Part shown: in pieces, positions 38,721 through 48,927 of the stretch
Layout of the letters: each line of letters starts with the position of its first letter
Numbering within the stretch: position 1 is the first letter of the stretch
From: Verrucomicrobiota bacterium
GTDB lineage: Bacteria > Verrucomicrobiota > Kiritimatiellia > CAJWTS01
Direction: 5' to 3'
Length of the DNA: 52,139 nucleotides
Assembly: GCA_027623315.1 (NCBI GenBank)
Contig: JAQBYD010000002.1
Location: forward strand, 1-52,139
The notes under the pieces: generated by a model
Seen by the model: the letters and a program-made list of their open reading frames with translations, nothing else
Told to the model about the DNA's origin: nothing
Databases searched by the model: none
Position numbers and translations under genes: made by a program

Positions 38721-39854
38721 ATGAGCAAGTTGAAGGCAGGAATGATTGGCGGCGGCGGTGACGGTGCGTTCTTCGGTCGCGTGCACGAGCGCGCCTGCGC
38801 GTTGGATGGAACGCGTGAGCTCGTCGCCGGCGCGCTACGCAGCAGTGCCGACGCCTCGATGGAGGCCGCCGCAGTGTGGGGCATCCAGGGCTATCCGGAT
38901 TACCAGGCCATGATCGATGCGTGGAAGTCGGGTGATCTCGAGCTGGACTACGCGATTATCGTGACTCCCAACAACGCGCATTTCGGACCGGCCAAAGCCT
39001 GTGTTGAAGCCGGACTTCCGTTGGTGTGTGAGAAACCCATGACTTTCACGCCGGGGGAAGCGGAGGAGCTTGCGGCCCTGGTGAAGGAGACGAACGTCCC
39101 CTTCGTGCTCGCGCATACCTACACCGGACATCCCATGATGATGCTCGCGCGCGAGATGGTGAAGAACGGCGACATCGGCGAGATTCGCAAGGTGAACTCG
39201 TGGTACAACCAGGGATGGCTGGCCACGGCGCTGGAAGACGAAGGGCTGCAGCAGGCCCAGTGGCGCACGGATCCGAGTCGGACCGGTATTTCAAACTGCG
39301 GGGGCGACATCGGGACGCACGCCTTTATCGCGGCAACCTGGGTCTCGGGTCAGCCCGTCACGCGGGTTTCCGCAAGACTGAACAGCTTCGTTCCCGGGCG
39401 CACGCTGGACGACGACTTCAACGTCATCGCAGAACTCGGGAACGGCGGAACCGCCCTGATCCACGCGACGCAGATCGCGATGGGATATCGCAATGATAAT
39501 GGTTTTCAGGTCTTCGGAACCAAGGGCTCGCTGGAATGGCACCAGGAAGCCGCGGAGAAGCTGTTGGTGCGGCGCGGCGCGCACGACGAAACGTATTGGA
39601 TCGGAGCGAATTTTGATTTCTTCCCGCAGAGCATCGCGTCGTACCTTCGCGTGCCGGCCGGTCACCACGAGGACTTCTTCGAAGCCCTGGCCAATCTGCA
39701 CGGGACGCTTGAGCGGCAGATCCGCCGCGCACGCGGCGAAGACGCACCCGAACCGTACGCACATCCAAGTGTGGACGAGGGGGTAGCCGGCATGAATTTC
39801 GTCAAAGCCGCCGTAGACAGCTCAGCCAATAGCGGGGCCTGGACGGATCTATAG
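38721..39854 (+). CDS. Gfo/Idh/MocA family oxidoreductase
   Basis: 377 residues. An N-terminal Rossmann domain ([19 protein letters not shown]) is followed by VTPNNAHF and the family motif CEKPM (EKP at 104-106) and by the C-terminal GFO_IDH_MocA_C domain. Within it [16 protein letters not shown] carries the Asp-x3-His pair typical of the active site. These are NAD(P)-dependent sugar or inositol dehydrogenases; the substrate is not predictable. GGAGA lies five bases before the ATG. No sugar-metabolism genes are next to it. Confidence 0.9.
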   Translation: MSKLKAGMIGGGGDGAFFGRVHERACALDGTRELVAGALRSSADASMEAAAVWGIQGYPDYQAMIDAWKSGDLELDYAIIVTPNNAHFGPAKACVEAGLPLVCEKPMTFTPGEAEELAALVKETNVPFVLAHTYTGHPMMMLAREMVKNGDIGEIRKVNSWYNQGWLATALEDEGLQQAQWRTDPSRTGISNCGGDIGTHAFIAATWVSGQPVTRVSARLNSFVPGRTLDDDFNVIAELGNGGTALIHATQIAMGYRNDNGFQVFGTKGSLEWHQEAAEKLLVRRGAHDETYWIGANFDFFPQSIASYLRVPAGHHEDFFEALANLHGTLERQIRRARGEDAPEPYAHPSVDEGVAGMNFVKAAVDSSANSGAWTDL

Positions 39855-39891
39855 GGACGGGTGGCGGGTGGCGAGGTGGCGGGGGTTCCGT
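39855..39891 (+). repeat. GGTGGCG-rich direct repeat
   Basis: Short G-rich imperfect repeats (GGTGGCG occurring three times in a row) fill the gap between the oxidoreductase stop and the shared hairpin. No other role is visible. Confidence 0.45.
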
Positions 39892-39910
39892 CCTGAAACG
39901 AAGTTTCAGG
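39892..39910. terminator. Hairpin between convergent genes
   Basis: Perfect eight-base arms CCTGAAAC and GTTTCAGG with loop GAA, placed between the oxidoreductase and the kinase, whose stop codon it overlaps. Its symmetry would allow termination in both directions, but no long T-run follows. Confidence 0.5.
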
Positions 39911-41186
39911 TCATCTGCGACGCTGCGTCCGCGAATGCCTCGGCGAAATCTTGAACGGTTTGCCACCGCTGGTCAGGGTCGGGCGCAATGGCCGCCTCGA
40001 GAATGCTCCGGAGGGGGTTCTCCAGGAGCGGCAGTTCGGCCGGCACGATCTGCAGCATCTGGTTGTGCGTGGCACCGGCGGGGTAGGGGACTTGGCCGGT
40101 TAGAAGCTGGTAGGCCGTAATACCGAGGCCATAGATATCGGTGCGTGCGTCGATCGACTGCCCTGCCTTCTGCTCCGGAGCCATGTAAGGCGGTGTGCCC
40201 GCAATCCATTCTCCGTCCTCTATTTCTGTGCTGGGGATGCAAGCCTCGCCGAAGTCGATGATCTTGATCACCCCGTCCCGGCTCAACATGATATTGGACG
40301 GGTTGAGGTCGGCATGCAGGATGTTATGTCTATGGGCCTGAGATATCCCTCGGTCACATGCCGTTAGAATCTGGCTGACGGTCTCAACGTTGAAGGAGCC
40401 ACACTCCTGGATAATCTCCCGCAGGGTCTCGCCATCGACATACTCCATCACGAGGGCAAGGGTGTTGCCGAGTGACTCAACGTTGTGCAAACGCACAATG
40501 TGAGTATTCGAGAGCTGCATGGCCATGCGTGCCTCGTGCTTCAGCGTATGCATGAGTTCCTCGTTCTCCGCGAGATCCGGGTCAAGCACCTTGATCGCGA
40601 CCTCCGTCTCGAGGAGCTGGTCCAACGCGTGGTAGACTGTGCCGGCTCCACCGACTCCGAGCGTCGAGATGATCTCGTAGCGTTCGCCAAGCAGCGCAGG
40701 TCGAGCGCTCGACTTGCGGTGCACCACGACCTTGCCAACTGGCCGGGGCTTTCGGTTTGAGTGCCGGCGCGGCCGAACCGCATGTTTGCGCAGCCGAATC
40801 GCTTTCTTTTCCTGGGCCGCTTCCGGCTCTTTCCTGGGAACGTTCAGTACTTCCGGTTCACGCTCCTCGACCTGGAGGGGAGCAATTTTCTGGGGCTTCG
40901 CGGCCGTGTTGACCGTGAGAACCGGTCGGGAAACAGGATCTTCTGCCAGGGCGAGGTCGGGAGGTGGCTTGCGCTGGCGCGGTGCGCTCTCGTCTGCTTC
41001 GGCCTCGCGGACGTCTACCCGGTCGGCCTCGCGGACGTCTACCGGCTCCGGCGCGTTGACGTCTCCCGGGGCGGGCTCGGACTCGGGTTCGGCCGGGGGA
41101 GGGGTCTCTATCCGCACGGCGGGCGGGAGCCGCACCGGTTTCGGGTCGTCATCGTGTTGAACGAGTTTGAGAGAAGGATTAGCCAT
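39906..41186 (-). CDS. Soluble Ser/Thr protein kinase with disordered N-terminus
   Basis: 426 residues. Residues 1-165 are Pro/Glu/Arg-rich and probably disordered. Residues 168-426 form a kinase: Gly loop LGVGGAGTVYHA, Lys of VAIKVL (199), catalytic loop HADLNPSN (291-298, HRD changed to HAD), IIDFGEA (311-313 DFG) and APEQKAG. No membrane helix is present, so it is cytoplasmic. The linker contains an eight-residue repeat (VDVREADR) encoded by a 24-bp direct repeat. It is not near other signalling genes but shares the window with another kinase and two FHA proteins. Confidence 0.9.
   Translation of the reverse strand: MANPSLKLVQHDDDPKPVRLPPAVRIETPPPAEPESEPAPGDVNAPEPVDVREADRVDVREAEADESAPRQRKPPPDLALAEDPVSRPVLTVNTAAKPQKIAPLQVEEREPEVLNVPRKEPEAAQEKKAIRLRKHAVRPRRHSNRKPRPVGKVVVHRKSSARPALLGERYEIISTLGVGGAGTVYHALDQLLETEVAIKVLDPDLAENEELMHTLKHEARMAMQLSNTHIVRLHNVESLGNTLALVMEYVDGETLREIIQECGSFNVETVSQILTACDRGISQAHRHNILHADLNPSNIMLSRDGVIKIIDFGEACIPSTEIEDGEWIAGTPPYMAPEQKAGQSIDARTDIYGLGITAYQLLTGQVPYPAGATHNQMLQIVPAELPLLENPLRSILEAAIAPDPDQRWQTVQDFAEAFADAASQMT
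41001..41043 (+). repeat. 24-bp-period direct repeat inside the kinase gene
   Basis: A 19-base sequence (GGCCTCGCGGACGTCTACC) occurs at 41001-41019 and again at 41025-41043. It encodes the doubled VDVREA segment of the kinase's disordered N-terminus. Confidence 0.9.
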
Positions 41187-41436
41187 GCTGCGTCGACAAG
41201 TCTCGTGGGAGACATGGCCGATGTCAAGGCGACTTGCCCGCTTCCGAATTCAAAAATGGAATGCCGCCCCTTCCGGCCGCTGCAGCAAAACGGCCGGCCG
41301 GACGCAGCAGGCAGGCGAATAGCGCACCGCAAATCGTTAAATTGACCACGATTGCGGTCTCCGGAGAATGTAGTATCATGTGTCCCCGTCGCGGATTCAT
41401 GAAGATCACGGCGGCAATCCTCATTAGGAGCCCCTT

Positions 41437-42741
41437 ATGACCAAGCCCTCAGACCACGACGGGATATTCGCCGATGCGGTGCGTCGACTGGACGCCACCA
41501 GCCTGCACGCGACGATCGATCCGGAAGCGCTCGAAAAACTGAAGCATCCCAAGGCGATCCTGCAGGTGTCGATTCCCGTTCGAATGGATGACGGCTCACT
41601 GCGTATCTTCCAGGGCTGCCGCGTGCGTCACGATGACACGCGCGGGCCGACCAAAGGCGGGCTGCGCTTTCACCCCGACGTCAGCATCGACGAAGTCAAG
41701 GCCCTCGCATTCTGGATGACCTTCAAGTGCGCCGTGGTGGGCATTCCATACGGCGGCGCGAAAGGCGGTGTGGTCGTAAACCCAAAGGAGCTTAGCCGGC
41801 TCGAGGTGGAGCGACTCAGCCGCGGGTTCATGGCCCAGATGGCCGACTTCGTAGGCCCCGAAACCGATATTCCGGCGCCGGATGTCTATACCAATGCCAT
41901 GATCATGGGCTGGATGATGGATGAGTACTCGAAGATCGTGAGGCGCCACTCTCCATCGGTGATCACGGGGAAGCCGATACCCCTTGGCGGCAGTCTTGGC
42001 CGTGACGATGCAACGGGGCGCGGGGCCTACTATTGCATCAAGGAACTGGAACGGCTTGAGGGCTGGAAGCCCAAAGAGGTCCGCGTAGCCGTGCAGGGCT
42101 TCGGGAATGCGGGGCAGCATGTCGCGTCGTTATTGCATGCAGACGGCTATCGCGTTGTTGCCGTGAGCGATTCGCAGGGCGGGATTTACCGCGAGGAAGG
42201 ATTCGACGTGCCCAGCCTGATCCATGCCAAGAACACGGCGCGCCGCCTGCAGGCCGTGTATTGCCGGGACGCTCTGTGCGAGGCTGTGGATGCAGACGTG
42301 ATCACGAACGAGCAACTCCTGGAACTCGACGTCGAGATCCTGATCCCGGCCGCGCTTGAGAGTCAGATTACGATCGAGAATGCGGAACGCGTCCGTGCCC
42401 CGATCGTGGTCGAAGTGGCGAATGGGCCAACCACCAGCGCGGCCGACGCGGTGTTGAACGACAAGGGAGTGTTGGTGGTTCCGGACATTCTGGCCAACGC
42501 GGGCGGCGTTACCGTGAGCTATTTCGAATGGACACAGAATCGGCAGGGCTTCTACTGGAAGGAGTCGGAGGTGCATGATCGCCTGCGAGAGATCATGTCC
42601 CGCGAGTTCAACGCGGTCTACGACTTGAAGAACGCCAAGCAGATCGACATGCGCACCGCGGCCTATGTGCATGCGCTGAGCCGCCTCGCCAGCGCGATCG
42701 AGGCCCAGGGCACCAAGAGCTACTACGAAGGCGTGGGCTGA
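41437..42741 (+). CDS. Glu/Leu/Phe/Val-type dehydrogenase
   Basis: 434 residues. The family motifs are all seen: TKGGLRFHPD, the catalytic Lys segment GIPYGGAKGGV, the TDIPAPDVYT motif, the NAD fold AVQGFGNAGQHVA and the C-terminal ILANAGGVTVSYFEW. This is an NAD(P)-dependent glutamate dehydrogenase-like enzyme that interconverts glutamate and 2-oxoglutarate, or a related amino acid. The substrate is best called glutamate but is not proven. AGGAG lies before the ATG. It is the first gene of a plus-strand run and stands alone. Confidence 0.9.
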   Translation: MTKPSDHDGIFADAVRRLDATSLHATIDPEALEKLKHPKAILQVSIPVRMDDGSLRIFQGCRVRHDDTRGPTKGGLRFHPDVSIDEVKALAFWMTFKCAVVGIPYGGAKGGVVVNPKELSRLEVERLSRGFMAQMADFVGPETDIPAPDVYTNAMIMGWMMDEYSKIVRRHSPSVITGKPIPLGGSLGRDDATGRGAYYCIKELERLEGWKPKEVRVAVQGFGNAGQHVASLLHADGYRVVAVSDSQGGIYREEGFDVPSLIHAKNTARRLQAVYCRDALCEAVDADVITNEQLLELDVEILIPAALESQITIENAERVRAPIVVEVANGPTTSAADAVLNDKGVLVVPDILANAGGVTVSYFEWTQNRQGFYWKESEVHDRLREIMSREFNAVYDLKNAKQIDMRTAAYVHALSRLASAIEAQGTKSYYEGVG

Positions 42742-42774
42742 GCGCAATCGTCGGACGACGTGAGCGGGTTGTGT

Positions 42775-42814
42775 CGCCTCCGTGTCCGTCTCCGTGCCTC
42801 CGTATCTCGGTGGT
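42775..42814 (+). repeat. CTCCGTG-type short repeats before tgt
   Basis: CCTCCGTG, TCTCCGTG and CCTCCGTA recur in quick succession between the dehydrogenase and tgt. The pattern resembles low-complexity intergenic repeats. No hairpin is seen. Confidence 0.45.
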
Positions 42815-42859
42815 TAATCCCCCTGCGCACGACGAGCTCTGCGCGAGACGGTTTCTCGT

Positions 42860-42868
42860 TGCTATAAC
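42860..42868 (+). promoter_or_regulatory. Possible extended -10 promoter for tgt
   Basis: TGCTATAAC provides a TGn extension and TATAAC, a five-of-six -10. The -35 region is poor. The start point would be about ten bases before the ATG, so the 5' leader is very short. Confidence 0.35.
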
Positions 42869-42882
42869 GTCGTACTTTGTGA

Positions 42883-44034
<1,152 letters not shown>

Positions 44035-44074
44035 CGGGCGGTTTCGCCACGTCGGCAAATGTTAGGAAAGGTTT

Positions 44075-44422
44075 ATGAACTTTGAAACAATGACGATTCT
44101 CGCCCAGGGCGCTCCAGGCGGTGCCGGTGGACTGATGGGCAATCCAATGATCTTCATGCTCCTGCTTTTCGCGATCCTCTATTTCATGATGATCCGCCCG
44201 CAGCAGCGCAAGGAGAAGGACCGCAAGGCGATGATCAAGGCCATCAAGACCGGCGACCGCGTGGTGTTCGCCGGGGGCTTGATCGGGTCCGTCGCCAACG
44301 TGAAGGAGAGTCTTTTCGTCATCAAGATCGCCGATAATGTGAAGATCGACGTCGCGCGGGGTGCAGTCACCCGCGTCCTCGATAAGGGCGAAGCGGTCGG
44401 GGAGGAAGAAGATGGCCGGTAA
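44075..44422 (+). CDS. yajC: Preprotein translocase accessory protein YajC
   Basis: 115 residues, one membrane helix (about 25-42, MIFMLLLFAILYFMMIRPQ) followed by the conserved RPQQRKEKDRKAM and GDRVVFAGGLIGSV. YajC associates with SecDF and the Sec translocon. It overlaps secDF by 11 bases, so the two are coupled. The mainly hydrophilic C-terminal tail is cytoplasmic. Confidence 0.93.
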   Translation: MNFETMTILAQGAPGGAGGLMGNPMIFMLLLFAILYFMMIRPQQRKEKDRKAMIKAIKTGDRVVFAGGLIGSVANVKESLFVIKIADNVKIDVARGAVTRVLDKGEAVGEEEDGR

Positions 44423-46994
44423 AATCCAGGACCGACATGCACTTTGGAAGTGGCTGATCCTGATCCTGCTCACGACGGGGTCCCTCGCGATCCTGAGTGG
44501 CGGTATTCAGAAGGGGATCGATATCCAGGGCGGTACCAGCGTCCTCGTGGAGATCGATAAGGAGTCCTTGCTCGGCAAATTGATCGAGGACCGCCCTGAG
44601 GACTGGAAAGATCTCTCGCCCGAGAAAGAGGAGCAACAGCTTCAGGAGTACCTTAAGGGCGCCCAGGAGCGGACCCTCGAGGTCTTGCGTAACCGGGTCG
44701 ATAATCTTGGGATCGCCGAACCGGTGATCTTCCCGGAGAAGGCGGGACGCATCGTCATCCAGATGCCGGGAATCACTCCGGAAAAGCGTGAAGACGTGGT
44801 CAGGGCCATCAAGAGCGCGGCCTACCTGCAGTTCCGTTTGGTTCACGCGGATAATAAGGAACTGACCGACGCGCTCTTTCAGCAGAACGTCTCGCCCAAG
44901 GGCTACCAACTCGTCACGTTCGGGTCCGAGTATTATTACCAGCGCATGCCGGACCAGATCCCGACCGGGGACGAATTCGACGCCTATAGACGCCGGCTTC
45001 GTCGTTTCCATGCGCCTCCGGCGCATGACTTCATGCTCGAAAAGCGTACGCTCGGAAACCGCGAACTCTATCGCCCCCATTTCGTGGACCGCCGGGAACA
45101 GTTGACCGGACAGTACCTGAAGACCGCCAGGGTCGATTACCAGGCATCCGGCCTTCCTGCTATCGGGATTGAGTTCAACTCCGAGGGGACCAAGCGATTC
45201 ACGACCCTGACGTCGGACTATTCACCGCGCGGGGAACGCAATGCGGATTCCGATGTAGGTCGGCAACTGGCCATCGTGCTGGATGGAACGCTCTACTCGG
45301 CACCGAACCTGATCGAACCGATTCCTACGGGACGCGCGCAGATTACGGGGAGCTTCTCGCTCAAGGATGCCACGGACCTTTCCAATGTGCTGAAGGCCGG
45401 CTCCCTTCCGGCTCCGGTTCGAATCGCTGAGCAGCGCGAAGTGGCGCCCAGCCTCGGCCAGGATTCGATCAACAGCGGCGTGATGTCGATCCAGATCGGC
45501 GCGATCGCCGTCGTCGCGTTCATGCTGCTCTACTACCTGCTGAGCGGCGTGATCGCGAATATTGCGCTGGCCTTGAATATCATCTTACTGCCGTTGGGAA
45601 TGGTTCTGTCCGCCGGATTCCTCGGCATCTTCACGAGCGGTTCGGGAGGATCTTCGACGGCGATTCAGCTTCCGGTGCTTACGCTTCCCGGTATTGCGGG
45701 GATCCTGCTTACGATCGGTATCGCGGTGGATGCCAACGTGCTGATCTTCGAGCGTATCCGCGAAGAGTTCCGATCGAGCAAGAGCCTCTGGAATGCGATC
45801 ACCTCCGGCTACGACCGCGCGTTTCTGACGATTCTCGACGCCAACCTGACGACCCTGATCACGGGTATCATTCTCTTCATCTTCGGATCGGGCCCGATTC
45901 GAGGCTTCGCGGTGACGCTGTGTGCCGGAATTATCGTGAGTATGTATACGGCGCTGGTCGTGACACGAATGTTATATCACCTGCTCGCAAGCTACACCGG
46001 TCTAAAGTCGCTCAAGATGCTGGCCATTATCAGCACCGACGTGGCGATTGACTTTGTCGGCAAGCGCAAGGCGGCCGCCGTTCTGTCGATCGTTCTGATT
46101 GTCGCGACGTGGGGAGTGATGGTGACCCGGGGCGTGCAGAACCCGGGTAGCATCTTCGGTGTCGATTTCACCGGCGGCGCTACCGTGACATTCACCTATT
46201 CCGACGAACTCAGCAAGGAGACTCGCCCCGGCGTCGACGAGCTTCGGTCGGCGCTCAGCGCGGGCGGGCTCTCGGACGTACAGATCCAGTACCAGAGCGA
46301 GCTCAAGCCAGGCGGCAAAGAGTATCTTGTCGTACGCACGGCAACGCCCGAGAAGCATGCCGACCAGCCGGCACAGATCGTGACCGATGCACTGGAGACG
46401 CGTTTCGTAGACGCGCAGTTCCGCGTCGCACAGGAGGACGCGGTGGGACCGCAGGTCGGGAAGGAATTGAAGTGGCGCGCCGCGAAGGCCATCGTGCTGG
46501 CGTTGATCGCCATCGTGATCTACATCACGATCCGCTTCGAATTCGGTTTCGCCATCGGCGCCATCGTTGCCCTGGTGCATGACGTGCTGCTGACCGTCGG
46601 CGTATACAGTCTCTTCGGGCGTGAGATCAGCTTGCCCATCATCGCGGCCCTGTTGACGATCGTCGGTTATTCGGTGAACGACACGATCGTGGTGTTCGAC
46701 CGCATTCGTGAAGATCTCAGGGTTGTACGCGATCGGGACTTCGCTGCAATCTGTAATCTCAGTATCAATCAGACATTGAGTCGTACGTTGCTCACGTCGG
46801 TTACGACGTTAATTGCGGTGGGGATCATGCTGGTCTTCGGTGGCGGTGCCATCAACGACTTCGCGCTGGCGCTTTGCGTCGGTGTCGTGACGGGTACCTA
46901 CTCCTCGATCTTCGTCGCCACGCCGGTCGTCCTGGCCTGGCATAAGGGCGAGAAGCCCGAGATCAGCACCGCAACCCCTAAGGCTGCAGCGTAA
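44412..46994 (+). CDS. secDF: SecDF fusion protein translocase subunit
   Basis: About 860 residues. A SecD half (TM1 near residues 12-30, the GIDIQGGTSV motif, a large periplasmic region, then a TM bundle including IAGILLTIGIAVDANVLIFERIREEFR) is fused to a SecF half from about 540 (VDFTGGATVTF, then SINQTLSRTLLTSVTTL). The fusion is found in many PVC bacteria and Bacilli. SecDF uses proton motive force to finish export. A strong ribosome binding site (GGAGGAAGAAG) precedes the ATG. It follows yajC directly. Confidence 0.95.
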   Translation: MAGKIQDRHALWKWLILILLTTGSLAILSGGIQKGIDIQGGTSVLVEIDKESLLGKLIEDRPEDWKDLSPEKEEQQLQEYLKGAQERTLEVLRNRVDNLGIAEPVIFPEKAGRIVIQMPGITPEKREDVVRAIKSAAYLQFRLVHADNKELTDALFQQNVSPKGYQLVTFGSEYYYQRMPDQIPTGDEFDAYRRRLRRFHAPPAHDFMLEKRTLGNRELYRPHFVDRREQLTGQYLKTARVDYQASGLPAIGIEFNSEGTKRFTTLTSDYSPRGERNADSDVGRQLAIVLDGTLYSAPNLIEPIPTGRAQITGSFSLKDATDLSNVLKAGSLPAPVRIAEQREVAPSLGQDSINSGVMSIQIGAIAVVAFMLLYYLLSGVIANIALALNIILLPLGMVLSAGFLGIFTSGSGGSSTAIQLPVLTLPGIAGILLTIGIAVDANVLIFERIREEFRSSKSLWNAITSGYDRAFLTILDANLTTLITGIILFIFGSGPIRGFAVTLCAGIIVSMYTALVVTRMLYHLLASYTGLKSLKMLAIISTDVAIDFVGKRKAAAVLSIVLIVATWGVMVTRGVQNPGSIFGVDFTGGATVTFTYSDELSKETRPGVDELRSALSAGGLSDVQIQYQSELKPGGKEYLVVRTATPEKHADQPAQIVTDALETRFVDAQFRVAQEDAVGPQVGKELKWRAAKAIVLALIAIVIYITIRFEFGFAIGAIVALVHDVLLTVGVYSLFGREISLPIIAALLTIVGYSVNDTIVVFDRIREDLRVVRDRDFAAICNLSINQTLSRTLLTSVTTLIAVGIMLVFGGGAINDFALALCVGVVTGTYSSIFVATPVVLAWHKGEKPEISTATPKAAA

Positions 46995-47172
46995 CGCGGC
47001 GCCTGCAAAATCCGTCCGCACCCGCGGTTTTCGAAAGCGGCGGGACGCCGCTCCCGGCTTATTGCGGAATAGAGCCGTGATGAGGATTGCTGCGGATACG
47101 CGCCCTGAAGTTGTAGGGCGCTCGGGCTTGTGATACAAAAGAAGGTTCTGGAGAGCAGCATTGGAGTTGACG
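46995..47172. other. Gap between secDF and ribBA
   Basis: No gene seen. A GCGGCG...CGCCGC stem (47037-47051) lies here but has no T-run. I looked for the FMN riboswitch motif that often precedes riboflavin genes, and did not find its conserved core. Confidence 0.5.
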
Positions 47173-48393
47173 ATGACAGATCGAGAAGAAGCAACTTTGT
47201 TTGACCCGGTCGAGGAGCTGATTGAGGCGATCGCCCGGGGCGAGATGGTGATCGTGACCGATGACGAGGGGCGCGAGAACGAGGGCGACTTCGTGATGGC
47301 CGCGGACAAGGTGTCGGCGGAAGGCATTAACTTCATGACGCGCGTTGGGCGCGGCTTGCTCTGCGTGGCCATCCAGCGCGAACGGCTGGAAAAACTGGGC
47401 CTCTCGAAAATGACGTCGCGTGGCGATCGCGTTGCATTTAATACGGCTTTCGTCGAATCCGTAGACGCCCGTTCCGGCATCACGACGGGCATCAGCGCGC
47501 AGGACCGCTGCCGCACCGTGCAGGTCCTGGTGGACGAGACGTCGACCCAGCAGGATCTCGCTACGCCGGGACACATGTTTCCCCTCGAGGCGATGCCGGG
47601 CGGGGTGCTGCGGCGCGCCGGCCACACCGAGGCCGCCGTGGACCTCGCACGATTCGCTGGATGTGCGCCGTCCGGAGTGATCTGCGAAATTCTAAGCGAA
47701 GATGGAAGCATGGCCCGGCTACCCGAGCTGAGGAAGCTGGCCGATGAGCACGGTCTGCGCATGGGGTCGATCGCCGACATGATTGCATACCGGCGCGGCC
47801 GCGAGAAACTGGTCAAGTTCGTGCGCAGCACGGATATCCCGACGAATACCGGTGTCTTCTCGTTGAGACTGTACGAGTCGCTCGTCGATGGCGAGCATCA
47901 CGTGGCACTCGTTATGGGACAGCCTGAACGCCAGGAATCGTCGCTTGCGCGAGTGCATAGTGAATGCCTGACCGGGGACGTATTCGGCTCTCTGCGATGC
48001 GACTGCGGCACTCAACTGCACGCGGCGATGGAGATGGTTTCGAATGAAGGTCATGGCGTGGTGCTGTACATGCGCCAGGAGGGTCGTGGAATCGGGCTCG
48101 AGAAGAAGATTCACGCCTACGCCCTGCAGCAGGAGAAGGGATTGGATACGGTTGAGGCAAACGAGGAGTTGGGTCTGAAACCCGATCTGCGCGATTACGG
48201 CATTGGGGCCCAGATTCTCTACGACATCGGCCTGCGCAAAATTCGTCTGATCACCAACAATCCCCGAAAAGTCGTCGGCCTTGATAGCCACGGACTCGAG
48301 ATCGTCGATCGCGTCCCGCTGATTTCGCCGATCAACGAGCACAGCGAAAAGTACATCAAGACCAAACGCGACAAGCTGGGCCATTGGCTTTAA
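47173..48393 (+). CDS. ribBA: Bifunctional DHBP synthase/GTP cyclohydrolase II
   Basis: 406 residues. The N-terminal DHBP synthase part (1-205) shows TDDEGRENEGDFVMAA, GITTGISAQDR and GHTEAAVDLA. The C-terminal GTP cyclohydrolase II shows VHSECLTGDVFGSLRCDCG (zinc Cys) and MRQEGRGIGLEKK. Both enzymes start riboflavin synthesis from Ru5P and GTP. GGAG six bases before the ATG fixes the start; a TTG four codons earlier is not needed. It is the first gene of ribBA-ribH-nusB-ftsY-ribD-ribE. Confidence 0.95.
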   Translation: MTDREEATLFDPVEELIEAIARGEMVIVTDDEGRENEGDFVMAADKVSAEGINFMTRVGRGLLCVAIQRERLEKLGLSKMTSRGDRVAFNTAFVESVDARSGITTGISAQDRCRTVQVLVDETSTQQDLATPGHMFPLEAMPGGVLRRAGHTEAAVDLARFAGCAPSGVICEILSEDGSMARLPELRKLADEHGLRMGSIADMIAYRRGREKLVKFVRSTDIPTNTGVFSLRLYESLVDGEHHVALVMGQPERQESSLARVHSECLTGDVFGSLRCDCGTQLHAAMEMVSNEGHGVVLYMRQEGRGIGLEKKIHAYALQQEKGLDTVEANEELGLKPDLRDYGIGAQILYDIGLRKIRLITNNPRKVVGLDSHGLEIVDRVPLISPINEHSEKYIKTKRDKLGHWL

Positions 48394-48450
48394 GCCCTGC
48401 CGCTTCACATCCGGTAGATTCATGAGCATGGCGTTCGGAGTTCAGTGTTG

Positions 48451-48927
48451 ATGAAGGAGTTATCCGCAAATCTAGTCGCTACCGGGTTGAAGTTCGGGAT
48501 CGTCGTAAGCCGTTTCAACGACACCCTCACCGGACAGATGCTGCAGGGAGCGACGGAGTGTTTCCTTCAGAACGGAGCTGCCGAGGAGGACTTGCTGGTG
48601 GCATGGGTGCCGGGCTCGGACGAACTGCCGCTGGCCGCCGGTCAGCTCGCGCGCGACGGAAATCTGCACGCGATTATCGTGCTGGGCGTTGTGATCGAGG
48701 GTGATACGGCGCACGCGGACCTGATTACGACGCAGGTCTCGCGCTCGGTGGCGGAGATCGCGCGTGAGACAAATCTTCCCGTCTTGAACGGAGTCATCGC
48801 GGCGCGCACTCTCGATCAAGCGACCGATCGCGCGAGCATCTCGGGAGTGAATCGCGGCCGGGTATCGGCGTTGGCTGCGATCGAGATGGCTAATCTCTAT
48901 CAGCAGATCCGGGACGAGTTTTCATGA
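48451..48927 (+). CDS. ribH: 6,7-dimethyl-8-ribityllumazine synthase (divergent active site)
   Basis: 158 residues. The fold is recognisable from LKFGIVVSRFND, AWVPGSDELPLA, ADLITTQVSRSVAEIARETNLPV and the end ALAAIEMANLYQQI. It joins the RibB product with the RibD product to form lumazine. Compared with B. subtilis RibH, the conserved His of the GATTHYDY block is kept (GDTAHADL). However, the AFE motif is SDE, VIRGA is VIEGD, IFG is LNG and the AGTKAGNKG loop is ASISGVNRG. Several substrate-binding residues are therefore altered. The start could also be GTG 48445 or TTG 48448. The stop overlaps nusB by four bases. Confidence 0.82.
   Translation: MKELSANLVATGLKFGIVVSRFNDTLTGQMLQGATECFLQNGAAEEDLLVAWVPGSDELPLAAGQLARDGNLHAIIVLGVVIEGDTAHADLITTQVSRSVAEIARETNLPVLNGVIAARTLDQATDRASISGVNRGRVSALAAIEMANLYQQIRDEFS

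Noticed and set aside
41224..41424. Small minus-strand frame upstream of the kinase gene with a hydrophobic stretch
   Set aside because: Could encode a short membrane peptide, but there is no ribosome binding site and no homology that I recognise, so it was not annotated.
46995..47172. FMN (RFN) riboswitch before ribBA
   Set aside because: The conserved riboswitch core (GGG..., CCGGCGGT-type boxes) is not visible. A covariance search would be decisive.
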